Shown here: piece by piece, positions 13,785-21,289 of the stretch
How the letters are laid out: each line of letters starts with the position of its first letter
Numbering within the stretch: the stretch's first letter is position 1
Source: an uncultured Ruminococcus sp.
GTDB lineage: Bacteria > Bacillota > Clostridia > Oscillospirales > Ruminococcaceae
Length of the DNA: 22,762 nt
Assembly (NCBI GenBank): GCA_900539095.1
Contig: UQAR01000033.1
Span: forward strand, 1 to 22,762
Direction of reading: 5' to 3'
The notes under the pieces: generated by a model
Database searches by the model: none
What the model saw: only the letters and a program-made list of their open reading frames with translations
What the model was told of the DNA's origin: nothing
Program-made: the position numbers and the translations under genes

Positions 13785-13815
13785 TAAAAAAGGCGGCAGA
13801 AAATTTCCGCCGCCT
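13785..13815 (-). terminator. terminator of the antiporter gene
   Basis: AGGCGGC/GCCGCCT stem around an A/T-rich loop, followed on the minus strand by six T. It begins 10 bases after the antiporter stop codon. Confidence 0.88.
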
Positions 13816-13824
13816 GCATATTCT

Positions 13825-15420
13825 CTATCCTGACGTGACCACAAGCACATCCCCTTCTTTCAGCCGCAGTCTGCCGTTTGGGATAAGCGTTCTTCCCTGC
13901 CGCTTTATCATGACTATCAGGCTGTCCTCTGACATTGTTATCTCGGATATCCTATGACCGCACCACTCGTGGTGTTTATCAAGGTTCATTTCGCTGAGCA
14001 CAAAATGGCTGTCATCATAAAATCCTGCCGCACTGAGCACCACAACGTCCCCTGCAAGTATCTGGGTTTTGCCTGTTGGTATTATCTTCTCTTTGTCACG
14101 AAGTATCATAACCACAAGCAGACCTCTCGGAAACGGTATATCCTTTATCTTCCGCCCTGCCCAACTGCTGTCAGGCTGCACGGACAGCTTTATGAACTGC
14201 ACTTCCGTTTCATCACTGTAGTCATTGAACGTTCGCATTACGTTTTCGTCATCATCTATCATATCGAGCTTTTTGGCAAACAGGGGCAGCAATGTACCCT
14301 GAATACCGATAGACATAAGCACGATACAGAAAACGATATGGAAAACGTCATTTTTCATGTAGGCGTCGTCAACAGTCGCCATAATAGCGAAAACTATGGA
14401 GGTCGCTCCCCTTAGTCCTGCCCATGATATGAGGGCTATCTGTTTCCATTTTGCACCGAAAGGTTTCGTTATGAGGGTGACAGCCGCAGGTCTTGCCATG
14501 AAGGTAAGAAACAGTGCTATTGCTGCCGCCGGAAGTATTATGGACGGCATTTGCGACGGAAAGGCGAGAAGTCCAAGCAAGAAGAACAGCAATATCTGGG
14601 TAAAGCCTGTTATGCCGTCAAAGAAGTGCACAAGGGCTGTTTTGCCTGATATTTTTGTATTGCCAAGGACAATGCCAACTATATAGCAGCTTAGATAGCC
14701 GTTTCCGCCCACTGCTGACGGCAGAGCGTAGGAAAGTATGGCTATGGCGGTGACAAAGATAGCGTCAAAGCCTGCGGCGTCAAATCTCACACGCTTTATG
14801 AGATACACCGCACCAAGCGAGATAAGTGCACCAAAGCCCACGCCGAACACCACCTGTGAGAGCAGGCTGACGACAAAGCCTCCTGCCGTTGCACCGCCTT
14901 TCATAAGAGAAAGTATGATAACAGTGAGCATATAAGCCCACGGGTCGTTACTTCCGCTTTCAAGCTCCAGTATGGAGGCTGTTCCATAGCGGAGGTTGAG
15001 CTTTTTACTTCTGAGCACTGAGAACACAGATGCGGCGTCTGTTGAGCTTATTACCGCACCAATAAGCAGACTTTCCAGCCACTCGAATCCCAGCACGAAT
15101 TTACAGAACGCTCCCGTTGCAAAGGCGGTGAGCAAAACCCCTGCTGAGGCAAGTATGAGCGCCTTGCCTGCCACCTTTTTCGCCTCGCTCCATTTCGTGC
15201 CGAATCCGCCGTAAAAGATTATAAAAACAAGTCCAACCGAGCATATCTCCTCGGCGAATTTATAGTTGTCAAATTCTATTTTGAAAAGCCCGTCAGAGCC
15301 GAACAACATTCCAAGAAGTATGAACGCCAGCAAGGCAGGCAGTCCGAATTTATCTGATATTTTATTGAAAAACACACAGCACAGCACTATCACCGAAGAT
15401 AAAATGAGCATTGTGGTCAA
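13825..15420 (-). CDS. potassium/proton antiporter, CvrA/NhaP2 type
   Basis: 531 residues from TTG at 15420 (539 if the ATG at 15444 is used). About 12 hydrophobic segments over the first 390 residues form a CPA1-type exchanger with the characteristic SSTDAASVFSVLRSKKLNL...ELESGSNDP stretch, including the acidic ion-site region. Two RCK_C (TrkA_C) domains follow (about 400-465 and 475-531), each ending in a G-D-V-V/L-V-V-like strand. Such C-terminal domains bind regulatory ligands, including c-di-AMP in several Firmicutes transporters. Role: export of K+ or Na+ for protons, pH and volume control. TTG 15420 is preferred because AAGGGGTGAT ends four bases before it, whereas the ATG has no ribosome site and lies in the U tract of a leader hairpin. 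Confidence 0.9.
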   Translation of the reverse strand: MTTMLILSSVIVLCCVFFNKISDKFGLPALLAFILLGMLFGSDGLFKIEFDNYKFAEEICSVGLVFIIFYGGFGTKWSEAKKVAGKALILASAGVLLTAFATGAFCKFVLGFEWLESLLIGAVISSTDAASVFSVLRSKKLNLRYGTASILELESGSNDPWAYMLTVIILSLMKGGATAGGFVVSLLSQVVFGVGFGALISLGAVYLIKRVRFDAAGFDAIFVTAIAILSYALPSAVGGNGYLSCYIVGIVLGNTKISGKTALVHFFDGITGFTQILLFFLLGLLAFPSQMPSIILPAAAIALFLTFMARPAAVTLITKPFGAKWKQIALISWAGLRGATSIVFAIMATVDDAYMKNDVFHIVFCIVLMSIGIQGTLLPLFAKKLDMIDDDENVMRTFNDYSDETEVQFIKLSVQPDSSWAGRKIKDIPFPRGLLVVMILRDKEKIIPTGKTQILAGDVVVLSAAGFYDDSHFVLSEMNLDKHHEWCGHRISEITMSEDSLIVMIKRQGRTLIPNGRLRLKEGDVLVVTSG

Positions 15421-15444
15421 GCTTATCACCCCTTTTTTCTTCAT

Positions 15445-15484
15445 TATAAAAATAACGCTTTGGGTATTTTTATACTCAAAGCGT
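15445..15484 (-). terminator. terminator-like hairpin in the antiporter leader
   Basis: On the minus strand ACGCTTTG/CAAAGCGT plus GTAT/ATAC (one mismatch) form a stem, followed by TATTTTTATA. It lies between the promoter (start near 15494) and the coding start, so it would stop transcripts after about 45 bases unless opened. Confidence 0.6.
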
Positions 15485-15500
15485 CATTGCCTGTGTAAAT

Positions 15501-15530
15501 ATTATAACATATTAACTGCTGTGCTGTCAA
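15501..15530 (-). promoter_or_regulatory. promoter of the antiporter gene
   Basis: On the minus strand: TTGACA (15525-15530), 18 bases, TATAAT (15501-15506), with a TG before the -10 box. Confidence 0.75.
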
Positions 15531-15568
15531 CTTTTTGCCAACGTCTTACACAAATTTTACATTGGCTC

Positions 15569-15597
15569 TTGACAAATAAGAACATATGTGCTATATT
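15569..15597 (+). promoter_or_regulatory. rightward promoter of a short transcript
   Basis: TTGACA, 17 bases, TATATT. It points away from the antiporter promoter into the 3' end of the WYL gene and has no coding region of its own. Confidence 0.45.
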
Positions 15598-15603
15598 TAT
15601 ATT

Positions 15604-15672
15604 AAGACAGTGTATCAATGGAAATAAAAAACGTCTGCCTTTTACAGCAGACGTTCGCCTATTTTTTATCTC
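15604..15672 (+). ncRNA. candidate short plus-strand RNA
   Basis: Between the promoter at 15569-15597 and the hairpin at 15630-15655, whose plus-strand tail is CGCCTATTTTTT. If real it is about 65 bases, mostly hairpin, or reads on as antisense RNA to the WYL gene. Support is a promoter match and an imperfect terminator only. Confidence 0.25.
15630..15655 (-). terminator. terminator of the WYL operon
   Basis: AACGTCTGC/GCAGACGTT stem with an 8-base loop. On the minus strand the stem runs directly into six T. It lies 42 bases after the stop codon of the WYL gene. Confidence 0.88.
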
Positions 15673-15697
15673 GGCTCTTTTATCCTTGTCCAAATTT

Positions 15698-16684
15698 TTA
15701 TTCGTAACAATCGGCGACCTGAGCGATAGCCTCTTTTGCCATTTCCACAGCTTTTTCAGGTCCGAGCACCTTAGCCTGCGGGCCAAACTGGAAAAGCCAG
15801 CCCCAGAATGTTGGTGCGACCTGAACCTCCTCATTTATATAGAAGGTAGTGTCGGAATTCTTGTGACATATGGTTTTCTCACCAAAACGGTCCATTACAA
15901 CATCTATCAGCTTATTGTCGAACTGCAGCTGCAGCGTCATAAGCTCGCCGCCGTACATTCCATAGATAGCCTGACGGTTGGTGACCTCAGTTTTCTCCTC
16001 CTCGGAAAGCTCCCTTCTTGGGATATCAGTAACTGTGACCTGCGTCATTCTGTCAACTCTGTAGCGGCATATCTTTTCATGCTTTTCGCAATAGCACACA
16101 AGATAATAATTGTCATTCTCCCACACAAGAGAATATGGCGAAACGGTATAAACTTCGCCGCCGTGGCGGAGCTGCTTGCGTTTCTCGACGGTGTATTCAA
16201 AATACTTGAATCGTATCTCAACGCTGCCGAAAATGCCTTCCTGTATGCTGTTTATGGCATAGTATATCTGCTCGTTGAAGGTCTTTGTCCTGTTTGACAC
16301 ATAGACCATTCTGCGGAGATCCTTTGCCTTGTATTCAGATGTCAGTGACTGTATTTTTCTAAGAAGTTCCTTTGATTTCTTCTGTGTAAGAAATCTGCTC
16401 GACGCAACTGCATCTGCAAGGACATACAGCTCTTCGTCCTGAAACAGCCTCTGTGCAAGATAATAAGCGTTGGAGTGACCGTCCTTCGTTATCTCGATAT
16501 CCATTCCGCTGTCGCACAGGGTCTTGATATCGTCATAGATAGTCTTTCTCTCAGCCTTTATGCCATACTCGCCCAATATCTCTATGAGCCTGTTTCCTGT
16601 AATGGTATGCTTTTCGTCTGTCTTGGTCTCAAAAAGCTTTTTCATGGTCAAAAGCTTTTGTTTCTGTCTGGAAACTCCTGTCAC
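15698..16684 (-). CDS. WYL-domain transcriptional regulator
   Basis: 328 residues. An N-terminal helix-turn-helix of the DeoR/HTH_11 type (about residues 10-70, with ERKTIYDDIKTL as recognition part) is followed by a linker and a WYL domain (about 150-230) with YTVSPYSLVWENDNYYLVCYC and the following RYRVDRM. A C-terminal WCX-like part ends in AKEAIAQV. WYL proteins sense nucleic-acid or nucleotide ligands and control DNA-damage or phage-defence genes, among others; the target here is unknown. The GTG start overlaps the TGA of the upstream DUF896 gene by four bases, with GGAGG about 10 bases before it, so the two are translationally coupled. A strong terminator follows. Confidence 0.9.
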   Translation of the reverse strand: MTGVSRQKQKLLTMKKLFETKTDEKHTITGNRLIEILGEYGIKAERKTIYDDIKTLCDSGMDIEITKDGHSNAYYLAQRLFQDEELYVLADAVASSRFLTQKKSKELLRKIQSLTSEYKAKDLRRMVYVSNRTKTFNEQIYYAINSIQEGIFGSVEIRFKYFEYTVEKRKQLRHGGEVYTVSPYSLVWENDNYYLVCYCEKHEKICRYRVDRMTQVTVTDIPRRELSEEEKTEVTNRQAIYGMYGGELMTLQLQFDNKLIDVVMDRFGEKTICHKNSDTTFYINEEVQVAPTFWGWLFQFGPQAKVLGPEKAVEMAKEAIAQVADCYE

Positions 16685-16908
16685 TTTATTTTATCCTCCC
16701 CGCTGCGTTTCAAATCCGAAACCTTAATTCTTGAACCGTCAGGTTCAATGATCGTCGTAGCCTCCAGCTGACCTGTGAGGTTGGCTATAACGCTCCTGCG
16801 ATACTCATTTCTCAAAGCCTCACGCTCAGACTTCTCCTCGGCGGTAAGCTCTCTTTTTCTCGCAATAGCAGTAAGCTCAGACAATCTGTTAAGCTTTACT
16901 TTCTCCAT
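16681..16908 (-). CDS. DUF896 (UPF0291, YnzC-like) protein
   Basis: 75 residues. The N-terminal helical hairpin L-N-R-L-S-E-L-T-A-I-A-R-K-R-E-L-T-x-E-E-K-S-E-R-E-A-L-R-N-E-Y is the DUF896 signature, followed by the usual D-G-S-R-I-K tail. The molecular role is unknown; in Bacillus the family member lies in the SOS-linked lexA region. The ribosome site is distant (GGAG about 14 bases before ATG), and a seven-codon frame MAYEGEV sits just upstream and overlaps it. A promoter at 17102-17130 gives a leader of about 185 bases. Coupled to the WYL regulator downstream. Confidence 0.9.
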   Translation of the reverse strand: MEKVKLNRLSELTAIARKRELTAEEKSEREALRNEYRRSVIANLTGQLEATTIIEPDGSRIKVSDLKRSGEDKIK

Positions 16909-17101
16909 AAATTTTTACACTTCTCCTTCATAAGCCATGACCTGCACCTGTTTTATTTTTATATCGGCAGTATCCGACTTAATTTAGAATGGGCAGCTTA
17001 CACAATACCACCCTTTACGTTCAAAAAGTGTTCATATCGGCTTTTTCTTTTATTTATATTTATAAGTCCAACAAAACACCCTCAAACAAATTTGCAGATA
17101 C

Positions 17102-17130
17102 ATTATAACACATATTTCTTTAAATTGCAA
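17102..17130 (-). promoter_or_regulatory. promoter of the DUF896-WYL operon
   Basis: On the minus strand: TTGCAA (17125-17130), 17 bases, TATAAT (17102-17107) with an upstream TG. The remaining intergenic DNA at 16909-17266 holds this leader and the plus-strand control region and no gene. Confidence 0.6.
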
Positions 17131-17195
17131 CGGTAAATTGCACAAACAGTCCGTTTAATTTCCCACAAATTAAACAAGAATTTTGAAAATTGTGT

Positions 17196-17225
17196 TTGTC
17201 CAAAAATTTACCCACAATATATAGT
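17196..17225 (+). promoter_or_regulatory. promoter of the sigma-like HTH gene
   Basis: TTGTCC, 18 bases, TATAGT (17220-17225), about 41 bases before the start codon. The -10 box lies in the centre of the inverted repeat at 17207-17232. Confidence 0.45.
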
Positions 17226-17232
17226 GGGTAAA
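17207..17232. promoter_or_regulatory. inverted-repeat operator over the promoter
   Basis: TTTACCCAC and GTGGGTAAA are perfect 9-base arms around AATATATA. The arms flank the -10 box, a good place for repression. On the minus strand a T run follows, so a terminator for leftward transcripts is a second reading. Confidence 0.6.
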
Positions 17233-17266
17233 AAATCGGTCAGAAAAAGATAAAGAAAGGAATTTT

Positions 17267-17581
17267 ATGCAGCACACAAAGGTATCATACGAACTTACAC
17301 AGAATTATATCCCAAGCCCTCAAGAGAAAGAAAAAGAGCCTGTTGACCCTGCCATGGCGGTGGAAAACAGGCTCATGCGTGAGATAGTGCGGGAAAATTT
17401 GACGAAACGACAGAAATGTTATATAATAATGTATTATACAAAGGGCATGACCATGCAGGAGATAGCTGACGCCGAGGGGGTGTCAAGATCTACAGTATCC
17501 AGGACTATCGGACTTGCGAGAAAACGCATTTCCTGCGGAATGAAACCTGCCATGCTCAAAAGTGCACTGAAAGGAAGATAG
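17267..17581 (+). CDS. sigma-70 region 4-like HTH protein
   Basis: 104 residues. Residues ~45-97 match the sigma-70 region 4 helix-turn-helix (LTKRQKCYIIMYYTKGMTM, then QEIADAEGVSRSTVSRTIGLARKRI). The N-terminal 45 residues are polar and carry no sigma region 2, so it cannot act as a full sigma factor and is probably a small DNA-binding regulator. AAAGGAA precedes the ATG. Its stop lies 2 bases before the TTG of the decarboxylase-like gene, so both are probably on one transcript. The inverted repeat over its promoter may be its own binding site. Confidence 0.8.
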   Translation: MQHTKVSYELTQNYIPSPQEKEKEPVDPAMAVENRLMREIVRENLTKRQKCYIIMYYTKGMTMQEIADAEGVSRSTVSRTIGLARKRISCGMKPAMLKSALKGR

Positions 17582-17583
17582 CA

Positions 17584-18915
17584 TTGAACGCACCTGTGAA
17601 CAAATTCGTGAATGATTATGCAAAGTCGGGCACGGCAAGATTTCATATGCCGGGTCACAAGGGCAGAAAGTTTCACGGTCTTGAGGCTCTTGACATCACT
17701 GAGATAAGGGGTGCGGACTATCTTTTTGAGGCAGAGGGCATTATCGCACAGAGCGAGGCGAAAATGTCGGCAGCCTATGACAGCAGGCGGACTTTTTACT
17801 CCGCCGAGGGGTCGAGCCTTTGCATAAAGGCTATGCTCGGCATAGTTAGCCGCAGTGCAAAAGGCAAAAGGATAACCGTGGCTGCACCGAGAAATGTGCA
17901 TAAGGCGTTCATCAACGCCTGCATACTCCTTGACATTGACGTTGAGTGGATATATCCAAAGGGCGAATTCACCTCGATCTGTGCAGGCAGCGTTACTCCT
18001 GAGGACGTTGAAAAGGTGCTGGCTGAAACAGAGGTGGACTGCGTTTATGTCACCTCACCTGACTATCTGGGCAATCTCAGCGACATAGGCGGAATGAGCA
18101 AGGTTTGCAGGAAATACGGTGTGCCCCTGCTTTGCGACAATGCTCACGGGGCTTATCTGAAATTTCTGTCCGAGAGCCTGCACCCTATGGACTTGGGGGC
18201 TGATATGTGCTGTGATTCTGCTCACAAGACGCTGCCATGCTACACAGGGGGAGCGATGCTGCACATCTCAAGTCACGCACCTGAGGAATATGACGGCTAT
18301 GCAAAAGAGATAATGTCAATGTTCGGGTCAACAAGCCCCTCCTATCTTATAATGGAGAGCCTTGACCTTTGTGCAGACTATGTAAGCGGAGATTTTCCCC
18401 GTGACCTGGAACGAACCATAAAAAGGGTCACTGCCTGCAAAGAGCGTATCTGCTCGTTTGGCTGGCAGGCGGTGGGCGATGAGCCTATGAAGATAACTAT
18501 TGCCGCATACAAAAGCGGTATCACAGGGGACGAGCTTGCGGACAGGCTAAGGGAATATGGTATAGAGCCTGAATACAGTGACACACAATATGTTGTGCTC
18601 ATGCCGTCGCCTTTCAACAGCGAAGAGGACTATAAAAAGCTTGAAAAGGCGTTCTCTGAGATAAGACAGCCTAGGATAAGGCTTTTCGGCGACTTTCCTG
18701 CCATACCAAAGGGGATAAAGCGTATGGGCATAAGGCAGGCGGCTTTTTCAGCTCAGCACGCTGTAAATGTTGAGGACGCCTGCGGTCTTATTTGCGGAAT
18801 GACGGTCACAAGCTGTCAGCCGTCCGTGCCGGTGGCGGTGAGCGGTGAGGAGATAACCCCTCAGGTAATAAAAATTTTGAAAAACTATGGAATTGACCGC
18901 ATAAATGTGCTATAA
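17584..18915 (+). CDS. Orn/Lys/Arg decarboxylase-family PLP enzyme, YaaO-like
   Basis: 443 residues of the fold-type I PLP family (COG1982). The N-terminal FHMPGHKGR (residues 20-28) and the PLP lysine in DSAHKTLP (Lys215) are the family hallmarks; GADYLFEAEG and FYSAEGSS also fit. A short C-terminal domain follows, as in Bacillus YaaO, which is much smaller than the inducible enteric decarboxylases. The likely reaction is amino-acid decarboxylation to a polyamine, with substrate unproven. It starts with TTG, preceded by AAGGAAG. The position upstream of darA and holB matches the yaaO-tmk-darA-yaaR-holB-ricT order of Bacillus, but tmk and yaaR are absent here. Confidence 0.88.
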   Translation: MNAPVNKFVNDYAKSGTARFHMPGHKGRKFHGLEALDITEIRGADYLFEAEGIIAQSEAKMSAAYDSRRTFYSAEGSSLCIKAMLGIVSRSAKGKRITVAAPRNVHKAFINACILLDIDVEWIYPKGEFTSICAGSVTPEDVEKVLAETEVDCVYVTSPDYLGNLSDIGGMSKVCRKYGVPLLCDNAHGAYLKFLSESLHPMDLGADMCCDSAHKTLPCYTGGAMLHISSHAPEEYDGYAKEIMSMFGSTSPSYLIMESLDLCADYVSGDFPRDLERTIKRVTACKERICSFGWQAVGDEPMKITIAAYKSGITGDELADRLREYGIEPEYSDTQYVVLMPSPFNSEEDYKKLEKAFSEIRQPRIRLFGDFPAIPKGIKRMGIRQAAFSAQHAVNVEDACGLICGMTVTSCQPSVPVAVSGEEITPQVIKILKNYGIDRINVL

Positions 18916-18916
18916 T
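18908..18916 (+). promoter_or_regulatory. extended -10 promoter of darA
   Basis: TGCTATAAT overlaps the last codons of the decarboxylase gene, 55 bases before the darA start. There is no good -35 box, so activity is uncertain. Confidence 0.4.
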
Positions 18917-18971
18917 ATAAGGTGTAGCTGCAAAAGCTATTCTTACATCAAAAATAACAGGAGGCAAAATC

Positions 18972-19295
18972 ATGAAACTTGTCTATGCTATCGTAAACAG
19001 TGATGATACTTATGCTGTAAACAAAGGACTTCTGAAGGCTGGTATAAGAGCCACAAAGCTTTCTTCAACAGGCGGTTTTCTTATGTCAGGAAACACCACT
19101 TTTCTTATCTGCTGCCCTGACGAGCAGGTAGACCTCGTTATAGAGGTATGCAAAAAGTATTCAAAGAAGAGAAAGCAGTTCGTTCCGTCATCTACTATCA
19201 TGGAGCCTGACGGTGCGGCGTCTTATCCTGTAGAAGTCGCTATCGGCGGTGCGACTATATTCGTTACGGATATCGAGCGTTTCGAGAAAGTCTGA
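18972..19295 (+). CDS. darA: c-di-AMP receptor, PII-like (DarA/PstA)
   Basis: 107 residues, full length for the family. It starts MKLVYAIVNSDD and has the ligand-loop stretch KAGIRATKLSSTGGFLMSGNTT, conserved in the PII-like c-di-AMP receptors DarA (B. subtilis YaaQ) and PstA (Listeria, S. aureus). The protein forms trimers that bind c-di-AMP at subunit interfaces; its downstream partner is not settled. AGGAGG gives a strong start. It lies between the decarboxylase and holB, as in Bacillus. A c-di-AMP receptor in the genome fits with a transporter carrying RCK_C domains at 13825. Confidence 0.93.
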   Translation: MKLVYAIVNSDDTYAVNKGLLKAGIRATKLSSTGGFLMSGNTTFLICCPDEQVDLVIEVCKKYSKKRKQFVPSSTIMEPDGAASYPVEVAIGGATIFVTDIERFEKV

Positions 19296-19331
19296 GTGAC
19301 GGGATAGATTTTTCAGAAAGGGTCTGAGGGC

Positions 19332-20327
19332 TTGATAATATACGGAAACAGCGAGCCTCGCAGGCTCGTGTCTGAAATGATAAAAAAGCAGAGAGAGCCT
19401 CACTCTATAATGATTCACGGAGAAAAGGGGCTTGGAAAGAAAACCCTTGCACGGTGGATAGCGGCAGCACTGCTTTGTGAAAGGCAGTCCGGCGAGCCAT
19501 GCGGTGTTTGCAGGACCTGCAAAATGATAGCTGACGGCGTTCACCCTGACGTTATGGTAGCAAAGGCGAACAGCAACGGCAACTATATCGTTGACGAGGC
19601 TATCCGTCCTATCGTGGCAGATGCGACGGTAGCACCGAACGAGGCGAGAATGAAGGTATACATAATACCTGACCTTGATATGTCAGTGAACACGGTGGTT
19701 CAGGTGCAGAACATACTGCTGAAAGTGATAGAAGAGCCGCCTGAGCACACCGCCATTATTCTTACGGCAAGGAGCAAGGAAGTATTTCTGCCTACCATAA
19801 TCTCACGAGTGCTGTCCCTTGGCATGACGACCGTCACAGAGGCGGAGAGCATGGCGTGCCTTAGAGAGAAATTCCCTGATGCGTCACCTGCACACATAAG
19901 CGAGGCTGTTGCCGCAGGACGTGGAAATATCGGCAGGTGCGTTCAGTATCTTGAACACGCACAGTTTTTTGACAGTGTAAAGCTTGCTAGAGGTCTGTGC
20001 AGTGCAATGTGCGGCGGAAGTGAATATGACGTTTTGAAAACGCTTTTTGCGGCAGACGGCAAAAAAGCCCTGTTAAGAGAGGGGCTGAGCCTTTTTGAGG
20101 AGATACTCCGTGACAGTGCGGCGTTCAGGCTTGGGGGAGAAAGCGAAAAGTCTGTTAGCTGTGACAAGGAGGGTGCAAAGGCACTGAGCAGAAGTCTTTC
20201 GTCAGATCAGGCGGTAAGGCTTTATGACATAGTTTCAGACTACATAGGCAGGATAGACGCAAACTGCAACATAAGCCTGACTATAAACAGTCTGGCGGGA
20301 CAAATATACTCTGTCACAGGAAAGTAG
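19332..20327 (+). CDS. holB: DNA polymerase III delta' subunit
   Basis: 331 residues, clamp-loader subunit of the replicative polymerase. P-loop-like GEKGLGKKT at 30-38; zinc module with Cys49, Cys57, Cys60 and Cys63 (PCGVCRTC); then the characteristic LLKVIEEPPEHTAIILTA and the following ISR, the sensor/arginine-finger segment. The C-terminal third is the helical collar domain. It starts with TTG, with AAAGGG 9 bases before. It follows darA by 36 bases and precedes ricT, the order seen in Bacillus. Confidence 0.93.
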   Translation: MIIYGNSEPRRLVSEMIKKQREPHSIMIHGEKGLGKKTLARWIAAALLCERQSGEPCGVCRTCKMIADGVHPDVMVAKANSNGNYIVDEAIRPIVADATVAPNEARMKVYIIPDLDMSVNTVVQVQNILLKVIEEPPEHTAIILTARSKEVFLPTIISRVLSLGMTTVTEAESMACLREKFPDASPAHISEAVAAGRGNIGRCVQYLEHAQFFDSVKLARGLCSAMCGGSEYDVLKTLFAADGKKALLREGLSLFEEILRDSAAFRLGGESEKSVSCDKEGAKALSRSLSSDQAVRLYDIVSDYIGRIDANCNISLTINSLAGQIYSVTGK

Positions 20328-20406
20328 CTAACGGCTGACGGCTGTGTTTTGATATACATTTCACGCAGCGGTCTTGCCGTGATATATATTTTGAAAGGAA
20401 AAAGAA

Positions 20407-21270
20407 ATGTTAAAAATAATCGGTGTACGCTTTAAAAGCGTTGGCAAGATATACTACTTCGACCCACAGAACAATGACGTCAAAATGGGCGACAAGGTCA
20501 TTGTTGAAACTGCAAGAGGCGTAGAATGCGGCGATGTAGTGCTTGTGGACAGGGAGATAGACGAAACAAAGTTCTCAAACCCTGTTAAGGGCATAATAAG
20601 GCTTGCCACCCCTAACGATATGAAAACTATCGAGAAAAACAGACAGAAAGAAAAGGACGCTTTCAAGATCTGCGAGCAGAAGATAGCTGCTCACAAGCTG
20701 AAAATGAACCTTATCGACGTTGAATGTACTTTTGACAACAACAAGCTGCTGTTTTATTTCACTGCGGAGAGCAGAGTGGATTTCCGTGAGCTTGTAAAGG
20801 ACCTTGCGGCGGTGTTCAGAACGAGGATAGAACTTCGTCAGATAGGCGTTCGTGACGAGGCGAAGATGCTTGGCGGTCTTGGCATATGCGGACAGCCTTT
20901 CTGCTGTTCAAGATTTTTGGGAGAGTTTCAGCCTGTTTCCATTAAAATGGCTAAGGAGCAGGGCTTGTCGCTTAACCCGACAAAGATATCGGGCACTTGC
21001 GGCAGACTTATGTGTTGTTTGAAATACGAGCAGGACAGCTATGAAGATCTTCTCAAGCACACTCCAAAGGTGGGTGCTATCGTAAAGACGGCTGAGGGCA
21101 GAGGCGTTGTTGAGGAAGTCAATCTGCTTACAGGCAAGCTGAGAGTGAAAATGGACAAGAACGACAACGTTGTTGTTGTGAAGAAAGACGATATTGAGGT
21201 AATAAAGGATTCTGTTATAAGGCTCGACCGTGACGAGATAAAGGCTCTCAAGGGTCTTGAGGGGAAATAA
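20407..21270 (+). CDS. ricT: PSP1-domain protein RicT/YaaT
   Basis: 287 residues of the PSP1 family. The core GGLGICGQPFCCSRFL and the following GTCGRLMCCLKYEQ supply the conserved cysteines (161, 166, 167, 198, 203, 204), which in the B. subtilis Ric (RicA-RicF-RicT) complex carry iron-sulphur clusters. That complex stimulates RNase Y processing and affects competence, biofilm and sporulation. The start ATG has AAAGGAA upstream. An 80-base gap after holB has a weak hairpin (TCACG/CGTGA) without T tract, so readthrough is likely. The C-terminal ~70 residues form a charged tail. Confidence 0.93.
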   Translation: MLKIIGVRFKSVGKIYYFDPQNNDVKMGDKVIVETARGVECGDVVLVDREIDETKFSNPVKGIIRLATPNDMKTIEKNRQKEKDAFKICEQKIAAHKLKMNLIDVECTFDNNKLLFYFTAESRVDFRELVKDLAAVFRTRIELRQIGVRDEAKMLGGLGICGQPFCCSRFLGEFQPVSIKMAKEQGLSLNPTKISGTCGRLMCCLKYEQDSYEDLLKHTPKVGAIVKTAEGRGVVEEVNLLTGKLRVKMDKNDNVVVVKKDDIEVIKDSVIRLDRDEIKALKGLEGK

Positions 21271-21289
21271 CAGAGGGAGTTAATGGTGT

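Noticed and set aside
16913..16936. Seven-codon leader peptide (MAYEGEV) overlapping the DUF896 ribosome site
   Set aside because: It has only a weak upstream site and no conserved amino-acid run such as an attenuator would show. Mentioned under the gene but not called.
20328..20406. Hairpin between holB and ricT as a terminator
   Set aside because: Short TCACG/CGTGA stem with a large loop and no T tract. It is more likely part of a continuous operon.
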